Assembly (NCBI RefSeq): GCF_000205165.1
Contig: NZ_GL883886.1
Span: forward strand, 17,942-81,941
Direction of reading: 5' to 3'
Length of the DNA stretch: 64,000 bases
From: Paraprevotella xylaniphila YIT 11841
Lineage (GTDB): Bacteria > Bacteroidota > Bacteroidia > Bacteroidales > Bacteroidaceae
The position numbers and the translations under genes are program-made. This document shows, piece by piece, positions 8,450 through 16,909 of this stretch. The notes beneath the pieces were generated by a model. The model had not been told where the DNA came from. It made no database searches and saw only the letters and a program-made list of their open reading frames with translations. Numbering within the stretch: the first letter of the stretch is position 1; each line of letters opens with the position of its first letter.

Positions 8450-9178
8450 ATGAAGAGAATTTTGATTGTGGGAGCCACGTCCGGTATCGGTGAGGGATTG
8501 GCTCGTTTGTATGCGGAACGCGGAGAAGTGAAAATAGGAGTGATGGGGCGCCGGTCGGAGCGTTTGAAAGACTTGTGTGCGTCGCGTCCGGCTGTGTTTG
8601 AAGCGGAGGTGTGTGATGTGACGGACACGGAGGCACTGCCGGCGGCATTGGAGCGTTTGGCGTCCCGCTTGGGAGGAGTGGACGTTCTGGTGCTTTCTTC
8701 CGGGACGGGCGACTTGAATCCGAATCTGGATTACGCCGTGGAGCGTCGTACGTTGGATACGAACGTGACGGGATGGACTTGCGTGGCGGACTGGGCCATA
8801 CGGTGTTTTGAAAACCGGGGACAGGGGCATCTGGCGGCTGTCACCTCGGTGGGCGGCTTGCGAGGCAGCGGGGCGGCACCGGCCTATAATGCCACGAAAT
8901 CTTTCCAGATGAATTATTTGGAGGGGGTGCGCCAACGTGTGACCGCACGGCGGCTGCCGATAGGGGTGACAGACATCCGTCCCGGTTTTGTGGATACGGA
9001 CATGGCCAAGGGTGAGGGGCTGTTTTGGGTCGCTCCGGTGGACAAGGCTTGCCGGCAAATCGCACGAGGTATCGACCGGCGGCGTAAAGTCGTATATGTT
9101 ACCCGGCGCTGGAGGTTGGCTGCTTGGGTGTATCGTCATATACCGGGGTGGCTGTATGTCAGGATGATGAAAGGATGA
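8450..9178 (+). CDS. Short-chain dehydrogenase/reductase, 242 aa
   Basis: A classical SDR. The Rossmann cofactor motif is GATSGIGEG (residues 8-16), with MGRRSERL after beta-2, which suggests NADPH. The catalytic Ser lies in TSVGG and Y146/K150 are in YNATK. The C-terminus (WVYRHIPGWLYVRMMKG) is amphipathic and may touch the membrane. The substrate is not readable from sequence. It follows the Crp-type regulator on the same strand. Confidence 0.9.
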   Translation: MKRILIVGATSGIGEGLARLYAERGEVKIGVMGRRSERLKDLCASRPAVFEAEVCDVTDTEALPAALERLASRLGGVDVLVLSSGTGDLNPNLDYAVERRTLDTNVTGWTCVADWAIRCFENRGQGHLAAVTSVGGLRGSGAAPAYNATKSFQMNYLEGVRQRVTARRLPIGVTDIRPGFVDTDMAKGEGLFWVAPVDKACRQIARGIDRRRKVVYVTRRWRLAAWVYRHIPGWLYVRMMKG

Positions 9179-9265
9179 GGGCCAGAATCCGCATTCGGGA
9201 GGACGGGAAGTAATTCCGGTTGTAAATCAAGTAAAAAAGGTATAGGATATTTCCGGGCGAACGCT

Positions 9266-9273
9266 TATCTTTG
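9266..9273 (+). promoter_or_regulatory. -7 box for the MBL-fold hydrolase operon
   Basis: TATCTTTG, perfect TAnnTTTG, with a leader of about 29 nt to ATG 9307. Confidence 0.55.
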
Positions 9274-9306
9274 TCAGGACATTAGGAGAAAAAGTTAAAA
9301 AAAGAC

Positions 9307-10395
9307 ATGTATCGGAAGAAAATGGTAAAGATATTGTTCGTCATATTGTGTGTCATGGCCGTGGCGGTTGTGGCTGTGATCCTTTTCTTTCAGACGCCGC
9401 CGTTCGGGCGTTTGCCGCGTGGCGAACGGTTGGAACGTATCAGGCGGTCGCCGAACTTCAGGGACGGGGAGTTCCGTAACCAGGAACCTACCTCCCTGAT
9501 GACTTCGGAAAAGGGACGGTGGGAAGCCATGTTGGATTTCGTTTTCAAAAAGTCGCCGGAAGGATTGCGGCCGGAACATCCGGTTCCGTCGGTAAAGACG
9601 GATTTGCGTGCACTCGACCCGGATAGGGAGCTTTTGGTATGGTTCGGGCATTCTTCCTATTTGTTTCAACTGGGCGGCAAGCGTATTTTGGTGGACCCCG
9701 TGTTTTGCGGTGCCGCTCCGGTATCTTTCCTGAATAAGCCTTTTCCGGGGACGGATATCTATAGTCCGGAAGATATGCCGGACATAGACTATCTGGTGAT
9801 TACGCATGACCATTGGGACCATTTGGATTATGGGACGGTGACGCAGTTGAAGGGGCGCGTCCGTAAGGTGGTGTGCCCTTTGGGCGTAGGCGAACATTTT
9901 GAGTACTGGGGTTATGAACCGGAACGGTTGGTGGAGTTGGATTGGAACGAGACGGCGGTGCCGGACAGCGGTTTTACGGTGCATTGCTTGCCCGCCCGCC
10001 ATTTCTCCGGCCGTGGCTTGCGGTCTAACCGTACCTTGTGGGCGTCTTTTTTGGTAGAAGTGGCGGGGCGTAAGGTGTACATCGGTGGGGACGGCGGTTA
10101 CGGAGCGCATTATGCCGGCATCGGGGAACGTTTCCCGGGGATAGATCTGGCCGTGTTGGAGAACGGGCAGTACAACGTAGACTGGCGTTATATCCACACG
10201 TTGCCCAAATACCTGCATGCGGAAGCCGAAGCCTTGGGGGCCAAACGGGTGCTCACGGTGCATCATTCCAAATACGCGTTGGCACGCCACCGTTGGGACG
10301 AACCGTTGGAGAACGCCCGTAAGTTGGCTGAGGACAGCTCGCTGGAAGTCTTGTGTCCGATGATTGGAGAAGTGGTGGAATGGAGTGTAAAATGA
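9307..10395 (+). CDS. Metallo-beta-lactamase-fold hydrolase (NAPE-PLD/UlaG-like), 362 aa
   Basis: An N-terminal membrane anchor (VKILFVILCVMAVAVVAVI) is followed by an MBL domain. The metal motif H167-D168-H169-W-D171-H172 is in ITHDHWDHLDY. GHSSYLFQLGGKRILVDPVF is the start typical of the UlaG/NAPE-PLD branch. Further ligands are probably in LPARHFSGRG, GGDGGYGAHY and TVHHSKYALARHRW. Relatives include N-acyl-phosphatidylethanolamine phospholipase D, so a membrane lipid substrate is plausible but unproven. It overlaps the next gene by an ATGA junction (10392-10395). Confidence 0.87.
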   Translation: MYRKKMVKILFVILCVMAVAVVAVILFFQTPPFGRLPRGERLERIRRSPNFRDGEFRNQEPTSLMTSEKGRWEAMLDFVFKKSPEGLRPEHPVPSVKTDLRALDPDRELLVWFGHSSYLFQLGGKRILVDPVFCGAAPVSFLNKPFPGTDIYSPEDMPDIDYLVITHDHWDHLDYGTVTQLKGRVRKVVCPLGVGEHFEYWGYEPERLVELDWNETAVPDSGFTVHCLPARHFSGRGLRSNRTLWASFLVEVAGRKVYIGGDGGYGAHYAGIGERFPGIDLAVLENGQYNVDWRYIHTLPKYLHAEAEALGAKRVLTVHHSKYALARHRWDEPLENARKLAEDSSLEVLCPMIGEVVEWSVK

Positions 10396-10415
10396 GTTTT
10401 TTAAAATATAGGGTC

Positions 10416-11399
10416 ATGAAACGTTTGTTTTTATTCGCGGTTTGCGCGTGGGCAGGTCTTTCCCTGTGGACTTCCGGTGTGAAGGGACAGGGAACTGCTT
10501 GTGAGACACGGTCGGAAAAAGTACCGGCCAAAGTGTATATGATAAAAGAAATCAGTCCGGAGAGTCTGATGAAAGTGTATGAAGCGCTCGGGCGGAAGGC
10601 TACCGGAAAAGTGGCGGTGAAGCTTTCCACCGGCGAACCCGGAAATAACAATTACCTCGATCCGGCATTGATAAAAGGGTTGGTGCAGAAGGTGGACGGC
10701 ACTATCGTGGAGTGCAATACGGCCTACGGTGGCGGACGTTCCGATACGGAAAAGCATCTGAAAGCGGCCAAAGACCACGGCTTTACGGCCATAGCCCCGG
10801 TAGTCATCATGGATGCGGACGGAGAAGTTTCGTTGCCTGTGAAAGGGGGAAAGCATTTGAAAGAAGATTTTGTGGGAAAGGCGTATCCGGAATATGACTT
10901 TACCGTAGTGTTGTCCCATTTCAAGGGTCACCCGATGGGTGGTTTCGGTGGGGCTATCAAGAATATCTCCATCGGTATCGCTTCTTCTTCGGGAAAGGCT
11001 TACATTCATTCTGCCGGAAAAACGAAGAGCGTGAAAGAAGTGTGGGGCAAATTGCCTCCGCAGGACGATTTCTTAGAGTCGATGGCCGAAGCGGCCAAAG
11101 CTGTGGCTGACCATTGCGGAGACCGCATCCTGTACATCAGCGTGGCCAACAAACTTTCGGTGGATTGCGATTGCGTGGCTACACCTGAAGACCCGAAGAT
11201 GGGGGACATCGGAATCCTGGCTTCGCTTGACCCCGTGGCGCTCGACCGGGCTTGTGTGGACCAGGTACGTGCTTCGGAAGACCATGGAAAGATACACCTG
11301 ATTGAACGCATCGACTCCCGGCACGGCATGCATACGTTGGACTATGCCGAGCAAATCGGGTTGGGCAGTCAGCAATATGAGTTGGTGGAGTTGAAATAG
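10416..11399 (+). CDS. DUF362 domain protein, exported, 327 aa
   Basis: Residues from about 35 match DUF362 (KVAVKLSTGEPGNNNYLDP, NTAYGGGRSDTEKH, GHPMGGFGGAIKNISIG, ending with YAEQIGLGSQQYEL). No ferredoxin-type CxxCxxC cluster is present, unlike longer family members. The start is uncertain: ATG 10416 begins a clean signal peptide (MKRLFLFAVCAWAGL), while ATG 10392 gives an 8-residue longer form that overlaps the upstream stop as ATGA. Either way it is translated with the MBL-fold hydrolase. The family's biochemical role is unknown. Confidence 0.82.
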   Translation: MKRLFLFAVCAWAGLSLWTSGVKGQGTACETRSEKVPAKVYMIKEISPESLMKVYEALGRKATGKVAVKLSTGEPGNNNYLDPALIKGLVQKVDGTIVECNTAYGGGRSDTEKHLKAAKDHGFTAIAPVVIMDADGEVSLPVKGGKHLKEDFVGKAYPEYDFTVVLSHFKGHPMGGFGGAIKNISIGIASSSGKAYIHSAGKTKSVKEVWGKLPPQDDFLESMAEAAKAVADHCGDRILYISVANKLSVDCDCVATPEDPKMGDIGILASLDPVALDRACVDQVRASEDHGKIHLIERIDSRHGMHTLDYAEQIGLGSQQYELVELK

Positions 11400-11412
11400 T
11401 TTTAGGAGGGAT

Positions 11413-11442
11413 TCCGGAATCGCAGGAGAACGCGATTCCGGA
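11413..11442 (+). terminator. Hairpin after DUF362 gene
   Basis: Perfect 11-bp stem (11413-11423 with 11432-11442), 8-nt loop, 13 bases after the stop. Only a weak T-rich tail follows. Confidence 0.6.
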
Positions 11443-11482
11443 GCATTTATTAATATGAATTTGTCTTTATTGTCTAAACATG

Positions 11483-11513
11483 AAAAAAGCGATTATCCGA
11501 ATTAGATAACCGC
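11483..11513 (-). terminator. Rho-independent terminator of tRNA-Lys
   Basis: On the minus strand, a 9-bp stem (one G-T pair), 7-nt loop and a run of six T, starting 12 bases after the tRNA 3' end. Confidence 0.75.
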
Positions 11514-11524
11514 TTTATTTTCAG

Positions 11525-11597
11525 TGATTCGTTTGGGGCTCGAACCCAAGACCCCAACATTAAAAGTGTTGTGCTCTACCTGCTGAGCTAACGAATC
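11525..11597 (-). tRNA. tRNA-Lys (anticodon TTT)
   Basis: The cloverleaf is complete: acceptor GATTCGT/ACGAATC, D arm GCTC...GAGC, anticodon arm CAACA-CTTTTAA-TGTTG, variable loop GGGTC, T arm TTGGG-TTCGAGC-CCCAA, discriminator A. CCA is not encoded. Confidence 0.96.
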
Positions 11598-11717
11598 AAC
11601 CTCTATAGCGCATCATTCCTGATTGCGAGTGCAAAGGTACGGCTTTTTCTGAGAATAGCAAAAGATTTTCCCGTTTTTTTTCGTAATGGGGGCTTTTTTT
11701 CGTGGAGATGATGTCTT

Positions 11718-12980
11718 TTAATCCTTTTCACCCTCCACGGAAGAGCCTTTACCGCTTTCAGAAGCATGAATGTGTTCTTCTTTTGGCGTGGACTCACCGT
11801 TGTGATTAGGTGTTGTGGTGTTGTGGGGGAAAGTATCGGAGGATTCGCTTGAAAAGGCCTGGGAAGATGAAGGGCGTTTGCATCGCCTTTCTTCGGCCAG
11901 TATGACTTTGCGTTCGTCCCGCTCTATGAAGCGACGGTAATAGGAAAGCAGGAGGGTCGTCAGGGGAAGTGCGATGATGAGGCCGATTAAACCTAATAAA
12001 TATCCCCACACGGATAGCGACAACAGGATGACGGCCGGATTCAATCCCATGAGCTTGCCCATGATTTTAGGGACGAGAAACGCATCCTGTATGCTTTGTA
12101 CGACGATAAAGACGATACAAGCCGAAAGTAAAATCAGCCAGAAACTTTCCCCGGTGTCGTTGGCTTTTAATAAAGCGAGCAGGAGAGTCGGGATAAAGCC
12201 TATGGCCTGCATGTAGGGGACGAGATTCAAAAAGCCGATGAACATTCCCAAGCCTATGGCTAAAGGAAAGTCGATGATGAGAAACCCGATGCTGAACAAG
12301 ATTCCTACTAAAAAAGCGACAAGGGCTTGACCACGAAAGTATGAATTCATCCCGTGTTGTACATCATCTACCAATTCCGCTGCAAAACGCCTGCTGCGTT
12401 TGGGGACTAACTTAATCCAACCTTCAGATAATTTCTCGTAGTCTAACAAGATGAAAAAAAGATAGAGGAGCACCATGCAAAAACCGAGTATTGCAATGAT
12501 GAAATCGAATGTTTGCGAAACCAGACTCCATAGCTGGTTGATAGCTACTTTCAACGCTTCCATTACGTTATTCTCATGCAGTAACCGTATGAAAGCATTT
12601 TGATCGATATTCTGTTGGAAGAAGATTTCGATACTGCGGGTTATGGTGGAATTTCCTGTTTCTTTGATGAAGTCGGCTATTAAATCGCGGAATCTCACGA
12701 ATTCTGCAATGGCCGGTGGGATGATGAGCCAAAAAAAGCCGGCTATGGCTGCCAATATTAGTAATAAGGTAATGGCGATACACAAGATTCGGTTGTGGAG
12801 ATGAAGTTTGTATTGGAAGAACTTCACCGTAGGATAAATCATATATGCCAGGAACCAGGCTATAAAAAAAGGAAGTAATACTGTGCTAAGCAGATTGAGG
12901 ACATATATGGATAGTCCCAGTCCGGCTACGACCATCAATCCCCGGATAAACCGGTCGAACGTTATTTCTTTTTCAAACAT
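11718..12980 (-). CDS. AI-2E/PerM-family membrane permease, 420 aa
   Basis: Seven or so hydrophobic helices in the family arrangement: two N-terminal (VVAGLGLSIYVLNLLSTVLL), one near 60-80, a periplasmic loop region (about 90-150), then helices near 160, 215-250, 275-295 and 310-340 with the conserved region QSIQDAFLVPKIMGKLMGLN. The C-terminal 60 residues are a Ser/Thr/Glu-rich hydrophilic tail not needed for the fold. Relatives export AI-2 or act as Na+/H+ antiporters; the substrate here is unknown. It lies 13 bases after tdk and is probably cotranscribed. Confidence 0.88.
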   Translation of the reverse strand: MFEKEITFDRFIRGLMVVAGLGLSIYVLNLLSTVLLPFFIAWFLAYMIYPTVKFFQYKLHLHNRILCIAITLLLILAAIAGFFWLIIPPAIAEFVRFRDLIADFIKETGNSTITRSIEIFFQQNIDQNAFIRLLHENNVMEALKVAINQLWSLVSQTFDFIIAILGFCMVLLYLFFILLDYEKLSEGWIKLVPKRSRRFAAELVDDVQHGMNSYFRGQALVAFLVGILFSIGFLIIDFPLAIGLGMFIGFLNLVPYMQAIGFIPTLLLALLKANDTGESFWLILLSACIVFIVVQSIQDAFLVPKIMGKLMGLNPAVILLSLSVWGYLLGLIGLIIALPLTTLLLSYYRRFIERDERKVILAEERRCKRPSSSQAFSSESSDTFPHNTTTPNHNGESTPKEEHIHASESGKGSSVEGEKD

Positions 12981-12993
12981 GATGAGGCAGGAA

Positions 12994-13596
12994 TTAGGCT
13001 TGATGTTTTAGGTTATCTTTTTCTATCGCTTTTTGGTAACAGGCACGGCAGAGGGGCTCGTATGCTGTCTGTTCCCCTAAAAGCACTCGTTTCTCGTTGT
13101 CGACGGTACGATGGGACACGTAGGCCAACGCTCCGCAACGTACGCAAATGGCATGCACCTTGGTCACTTCGTCCGCCACGGCGCACAATCCCGGCATGGG
13201 GCCGAAAGGTATTCCTTTGAAATCCAAGTCCAGTCCGGCCACGATTACGCGTGTGCCGCGATTGGCCAATTCGTTGCATACGTCAATCAGGTTCTCGTCA
13301 AAGAATTGTGCTTCGTCTATGCCCACTACGTCCGTGTCCGAACCGAGCAGCAGGATGCTGGCAGAAGAATCTACGGGCGTGGAGGGGATGGAGTTCCCTT
13401 CGTGCGACACCACGTCTTGTTCGGCATAGCGCGTGTCGATGGACGGTTTGAATATTTCTACGCTTTGGCGGGCGAACTCGGCCCGTTTCAATCTTCGGAT
13501 CAGTTCTTCGGTCTTGCCGGAGAACATGGAACCGCAGATGACTTCAATCCGTCCTCTGCGCATCATTTCCCCGTTTCGTTCGGTTATCGGACTCAT
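12994..13596 (-). CDS. tdk: Thymidine kinase, 200 aa
   Basis: Type II thymidine kinase, ATP + thymidine to dTMP, cytosolic salvage. The P-loop GSMFSGKT is at residues 22-29, the lid and base-binding region includes VGIDEAQFF, and zinc is bound by CVRCG and CRACY. The start at 13596 ([12 protein letters not shown]) is set by the -7 box at 13628-13635, since longer readings to 13866 would begin upstream of the promoter and inside the divergent rsmI region. AI-2E permease follows in the same operon. Confidence 0.95.
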   Translation of the reverse strand: MSPITERNGEMMRRGRIEVICGSMFSGKTEELIRRLKRAEFARQSVEIFKPSIDTRYAEQDVVSHEGNSIPSTPVDSSASILLLGSDTDVVGIDEAQFFDENLIDVCNELANRGTRVIVAGLDLDFKGIPFGPMPGLCAVADEVTKVHAICVRCGALAYVSHRTVDNEKRVLLGEQTAYEPLCRACYQKAIEKDNLKHQA

Positions 13597-13627
13597 GTGC
13601 GGATATTGTTTGTGATATAATTCTCTG

Positions 13628-13635
13628 CAAAAATA
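13628..13635 (-). promoter_or_regulatory. -7 box for tdk
   Basis: TATTTTTG on the minus strand, giving a leader of about 27 nt. Confidence 0.5.
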
Positions 13636-13731
13636 AGAATTAAGGGTGGATAATAGGATAAAAAAAGAGGCAAATTCGCAAACATCTGTTAAATATTGGC
13701 GTGTGTAGCGTAGTGGATAATGTTTTATTCT

Positions 13732-13739
13732 TACTTTTG
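13732..13739 (+). promoter_or_regulatory. -7 box for rsmI
   Basis: TACTTTTG, perfect TAnnTTTG, with a leader of about 16 nt to ATG 13760. Confidence 0.5.
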
Positions 13740-13759
13740 TCCATATTGACAGTAGACTG

Positions 13760-14464
13760 ATGGGAATCTTATATTTGGTACCTACTCCGGTGGGGAACTT
13801 GGAAGATATTACATATCGTGCTTTGCGCATATTGAAGGAAGCCGATTTGATACTGGCGGAGGACACGCGTACGACGGGTATTCTGCTGAAGCATTTTGAG
13901 ATAAAGAATGCAATGTTGTCTTATCATAAGTTTAATGAGCATCAGGCGGTTTGCAGTGTGGTCAGTCGTTTAAATGCCGGAGAAACGGTAGCGGTCGTGT
14001 CCGATGCCGGCACTCCGGGTATTTCCGATCCCGGTTTTTTGGTGGCGCGTGAAGCCGTAAAGGCCGGTGTGGAGGTGGTTTGCCTGCCGGGCGCCACGGC
14101 TTTTGTACCGGCCTTGGTCGCTTCGGGGCTTCCTTGCGACCGTTTTTGCTTTGAAGGTTTTCTTCCGGTCAAGAAAGGCCGGGCAACCCGTTTGGCGGCC
14201 TTGTCTTCAGAATCCAGGACTCTTGTTTTTTATGAATCTCCTCATCGTTTGGTCAAGACGTTGACACAGTTCGTTGAGACTTTCGGGCCGGAACGCCAAG
14301 TTGCCGTGTGCCGTGAGATTTCCAAGGTGCATGAGGAAAGCGTGCGGGGAACCTTGGAAGAGGTGTTGGCCCATTTCACAGAAACGGAACCGCGCGGAGA
14401 GTTCGTCATCGTGTTGGCCGGATGCGAAGAGAAAGAGAGTAAGAAAAAGAATACGAACGAATAA
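13760..14464 (+). CDS. rsmI: 16S rRNA (cytidine-1402 2'-O)-methyltransferase, 234 aa
   Basis: RsmI uses S-adenosylmethionine to methylate the 2'-O of C1402 in the decoding centre. The N-terminus [19 protein letters not shown] and the SAM-binding [12 protein letters not shown] are family signatures, followed by [17 protein letters not shown] and FEGFLP. The tail EEKESKKKN is charged and disordered. The length is shorter than E. coli RsmI (286), as is usual where the C-terminal HTH extension is missing. A coiled-coil lipoprotein gene follows 13 bases later, likely in the same transcript. Confidence 0.95.
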   Translation: MGILYLVPTPVGNLEDITYRALRILKEADLILAEDTRTTGILLKHFEIKNAMLSYHKFNEHQAVCSVVSRLNAGETVAVVSDAGTPGISDPGFLVAREAVKAGVEVVCLPGATAFVPALVASGLPCDRFCFEGFLPVKKGRATRLAALSSESRTLVFYESPHRLVKTLTQFVETFGPERQVAVCREISKVHEESVRGTLEEVLAHFTETEPRGEFVIVLAGCEEKESKKKNTNE

Positions 14465-14477
14465 AAAATAGAAACGT

Positions 14478-15332
14478 ATGAAAAAGATTTTTTTATGTGT
14501 GATGTGTGCAGCGGCTTTGACCGCATGTAACAACGGGGCGAATAAGAAAGACCAGGCTTTTGCCGAGGAACGGGATTCGCTGATGCAAGTCATCAACGAC
14601 AAAGATACCGAGTTGAATGAAATCATGGGGACGGTGAACGAGATTCAAGAGGGCTTCCGGCGCATTAATGAGGCGGAGGGACGCATCACCGTGAACGATG
14701 GAAATATGGAATCGGAAACTTCCAAACAAGCCATTCGTGAGAACATGCAGTACATTCAGGATGCCATGGCTCAAAACCGGGATAAAATCAGCCAGTTGAA
14801 AGAGAAGCTCCGTACGAGTAGCATCGGGGGAGATAAACTGAAAAAGATGGTGGATGACTTGTCAGCCCAACTTGAAGCCCAGAAGCAAAGGGTGCAGGAG
14901 TTAGAGGCACAATTGGCTGAAAAAGATATCGTGATTGCCCAACAGGGTGAAGCTATCACGAATTTGAACGAGAACGTGAATACGTTGACGGAAGAAAACA
15001 AGGCTAAGAGCCAGACTGTTGCCGATCAGGACAAGCAGATTCACACGGCGTGGTACGTGTTTGGTACGAAGTCGGAATTGAAAGAACAGAAAATCTTGCA
15101 GAAAGGCGATGTCTTGAAAGGTGATGACTTCAATAAGGATTATTTCACGAAAGTGGATATCCGTTACGACAAGGAAATCAAGTTGTATTCCAAGAGTGCC
15201 AAGTTGCTGACCAACCATCCGGCCGGTTCTTATAAGTTGGAGAAAGACAACAAGGGGCAATATGTGTTGCATATTACCGCGCCCGAAACGTTCTGGAGCG
15301 TAAGTAAGTATCTGGTCATCCAAGTAAAATAA
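14478..15332 (+). CDS. Coiled-coil lipoprotein, 284 aa
   Basis: The signal peptide ends in the lipobox LTAC with C17 as the lipidated residue. Residues about 25-190 are heptad-rich with long stretches of Glu, Gln, Lys and Leu (for example VQELEAQLAEKDIVIAQQ), a rod-like coiled coil. The last 90 residues are beta-rich (WYVFGTKSELKEQKIL, WSVSKYLVIQVK) and form a small globular domain that recurs in Bacteroidales proteins. No enzyme motif. A strong terminator ends the unit at 15396-15433. Likely a periplasmic structural or scaffold protein. Confidence 0.8.
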   Translation: MKKIFLCVMCAAALTACNNGANKKDQAFAEERDSLMQVINDKDTELNEIMGTVNEIQEGFRRINEAEGRITVNDGNMESETSKQAIRENMQYIQDAMAQNRDKISQLKEKLRTSSIGGDKLKKMVDDLSAQLEAQKQRVQELEAQLAEKDIVIAQQGEAITNLNENVNTLTEENKAKSQTVADQDKQIHTAWYVFGTKSELKEQKILQKGDVLKGDDFNKDYFTKVDIRYDKEIKLYSKSAKLLTNHPAGSYKLEKDNKGQYVLHITAPETFWSVSKYLVIQVK

Positions 15333-15395
15333 GGCCGTTTTTTCTGCTAGGAAGGAATGGCCTGTGCAGGACACATTTTAGGTTTAAATGAATGG

Positions 15396-15433
15396 AAAAG
15401 AGGTTGCGTTTGCGCAGCCTCTTTTGCTTTTTT
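15396..15433 (+). terminator. Rho-independent terminator after the lipoprotein gene
   Basis: Thirteen-base-pair stem with one T-G pair, 4-nt loop TTTG, followed by GCTTTTTT. Confidence 0.8.
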
Positions 15434-15452
15434 AAATTCCTTCCCTTTCTAT

Positions 15453-15483
15453 TTGTTTTCCAACGGGGTTTTATGTATTTTTG
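15453..15483 (+). promoter_or_regulatory. Promoter of hflX
   Basis: TTG (15453-15455), exactly 20 bases, TATTTTTG (15476-15483); leader of about 21 nt to ATG 15509. Confidence 0.72.
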
Positions 15484-15508
15484 TTGCCGAATAAAGAAAG
15501 TTTTTTGA

Positions 15509-16768
15509 ATGAAAGAATTTGTGATTTCCGACGCACAGGCCGAAACGGCGGTCCTGGTCGGTTTGATTACGCAAACGCAGAACGAACGCAAGACGAACGA
15601 ATATTTGGATGAACTGGAGTTTCTGGCCCATACGGCCGGTGCCGTGACGGTGAAGCGGTTCACGCAGAAGGTGAACGGCCCTAACTCCGTGACGTATGTG
15701 GGCAAGGGGAAGTTGGAAGAAATCCGTACATACATAGAGGCGGAAGAAGAGGCTGAGCGTGAAATCGGTATGGTGATTTTCGACGACGAGCTCTCAGCCA
15801 AACAATTACGAAATATCGAAAAGGAACTGAAAGTCAAGATTCTCGACCGTACGTCGTTGATTCTCGATATTTTCGCCATGCGCGCCCAAACGGCGAATGC
15901 CAAGACGCAAGTGGAGCTAGCCCAGTACCGTTACATGTTGCCCCGTCTGCAACGTTTGTGGACGCACTTGGAGCGTCAGGGAGGCGGTTCCGGCTCCGGA
16001 GGCGGAAAGGGTTCCGTGGGATTGCGCGGCCCGGGCGAGACGCAGTTGGAAATGGACCGCCGTATCATCTTGAACCGGATGTCGCTTCTGAAGCAACGTC
16101 TGGCCGAAATCGACCGCCAAAAGACGACACAGCGGAGCAATCGCGGACGTATGATCCGGGTGGCTTTGGTGGGCTACACTAACGTGGGGAAAAGCACGCT
16201 GATGAACCTGCTTTCGAAGAGTGACGTGTTTGCCGAAAACAAGCTGTTTGCTACGCTGGACACGACGGTGCGTAAGGTCATTATTGACAATCTGCCCTTC
16301 CTGCTGTCTGATACGGTCGGTTTTATCCGTAAATTGCCGACCGACTTGGTGGATTCTTTCAAAAGCACGTTGGACGAGGTGCGCGAGGCCGACTTGCTGT
16401 TGCATGTGGTAGACATCGCCCATCCCGACTTCGAGGACCAGATTCAGGTGGTGGAGAAGACGTTGGGCGACTTGGGCTGCAGTGACAAACCGTGTATGAT
16501 TGTGTTCAATAAGATAGACGCTTACAGTTGGGTGGAGAAGGATGAAGACGATTTGACACCGGCCACAAAGGAAAACGTGTCGTTGGACGACCTGATGAAG
16601 ACATGGATGGCTCGCCGTAACGACAACTGTATTTTCATTTCAGCCCGTGAGAAGACCAACTTGGAGGATTTGAAGAGAGTGTTGTACGACAAGGTGCGCG
16701 AGCTTCACGTGCAGAAGTACCCTTATAATGATTTTCTCTTTGAGAAATATGACGAAGAAGGGGAATAG
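15509..16768 (+). CDS. hflX: GTPase HflX, 419 aa
   Basis: A ribosome-binding GTPase that rescues stalled or heat-damaged ribosomes. The N-terminal HflX domain (YVGKGKLEEIR, DDELSAKQLRNIEKEL) precedes a coiled linker containing the glycine-rich QGGGSGSGGGKGSVGLRGPG. The G domain has GYTNVGKST (residues 222-230), DTVGFIRKLP and NKID. Transcribed alone from a consensus promoter. Confidence 0.96.
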   Translation: MKEFVISDAQAETAVLVGLITQTQNERKTNEYLDELEFLAHTAGAVTVKRFTQKVNGPNSVTYVGKGKLEEIRTYIEAEEEAEREIGMVIFDDELSAKQLRNIEKELKVKILDRTSLILDIFAMRAQTANAKTQVELAQYRYMLPRLQRLWTHLERQGGGSGSGGGKGSVGLRGPGETQLEMDRRIILNRMSLLKQRLAEIDRQKTTQRSNRGRMIRVALVGYTNVGKSTLMNLLSKSDVFAENKLFATLDTTVRKVIIDNLPFLLSDTVGFIRKLPTDLVDSFKSTLDEVREADLLLHVVDIAHPDFEDQIQVVEKTLGDLGCSDKPCMIVFNKIDAYSWVEKDEDDLTPATKENVSLDDLMKTWMARRNDNCIFISAREKTNLEDLKRVLYDKVRELHVQKYPYNDFLFEKYDEEGE

Positions 16769-16858
16769 GGTCGGGGAAACAACAGCCTTTCGGGCGAAAT
16801 AGGTAGCATCTCGGCAAAATATTCCAGTTGATTTTGGCATTTTGCTCCCGATTTGCAC

Positions 16859-16866
16859 TATCTTTG
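16859..16866 (+). promoter_or_regulatory. -7 box for fumarase
   Basis: TATCTTTG, with TTTTG 22 bases upstream. It overlaps the most upstream in-frame ATG (16853), so translation must begin later. Confidence 0.6.
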
Positions 16867-16909
16867 TTCCACGAAACAGAAAATGTCTCAATTTAAAACA
16901 AAAACGATT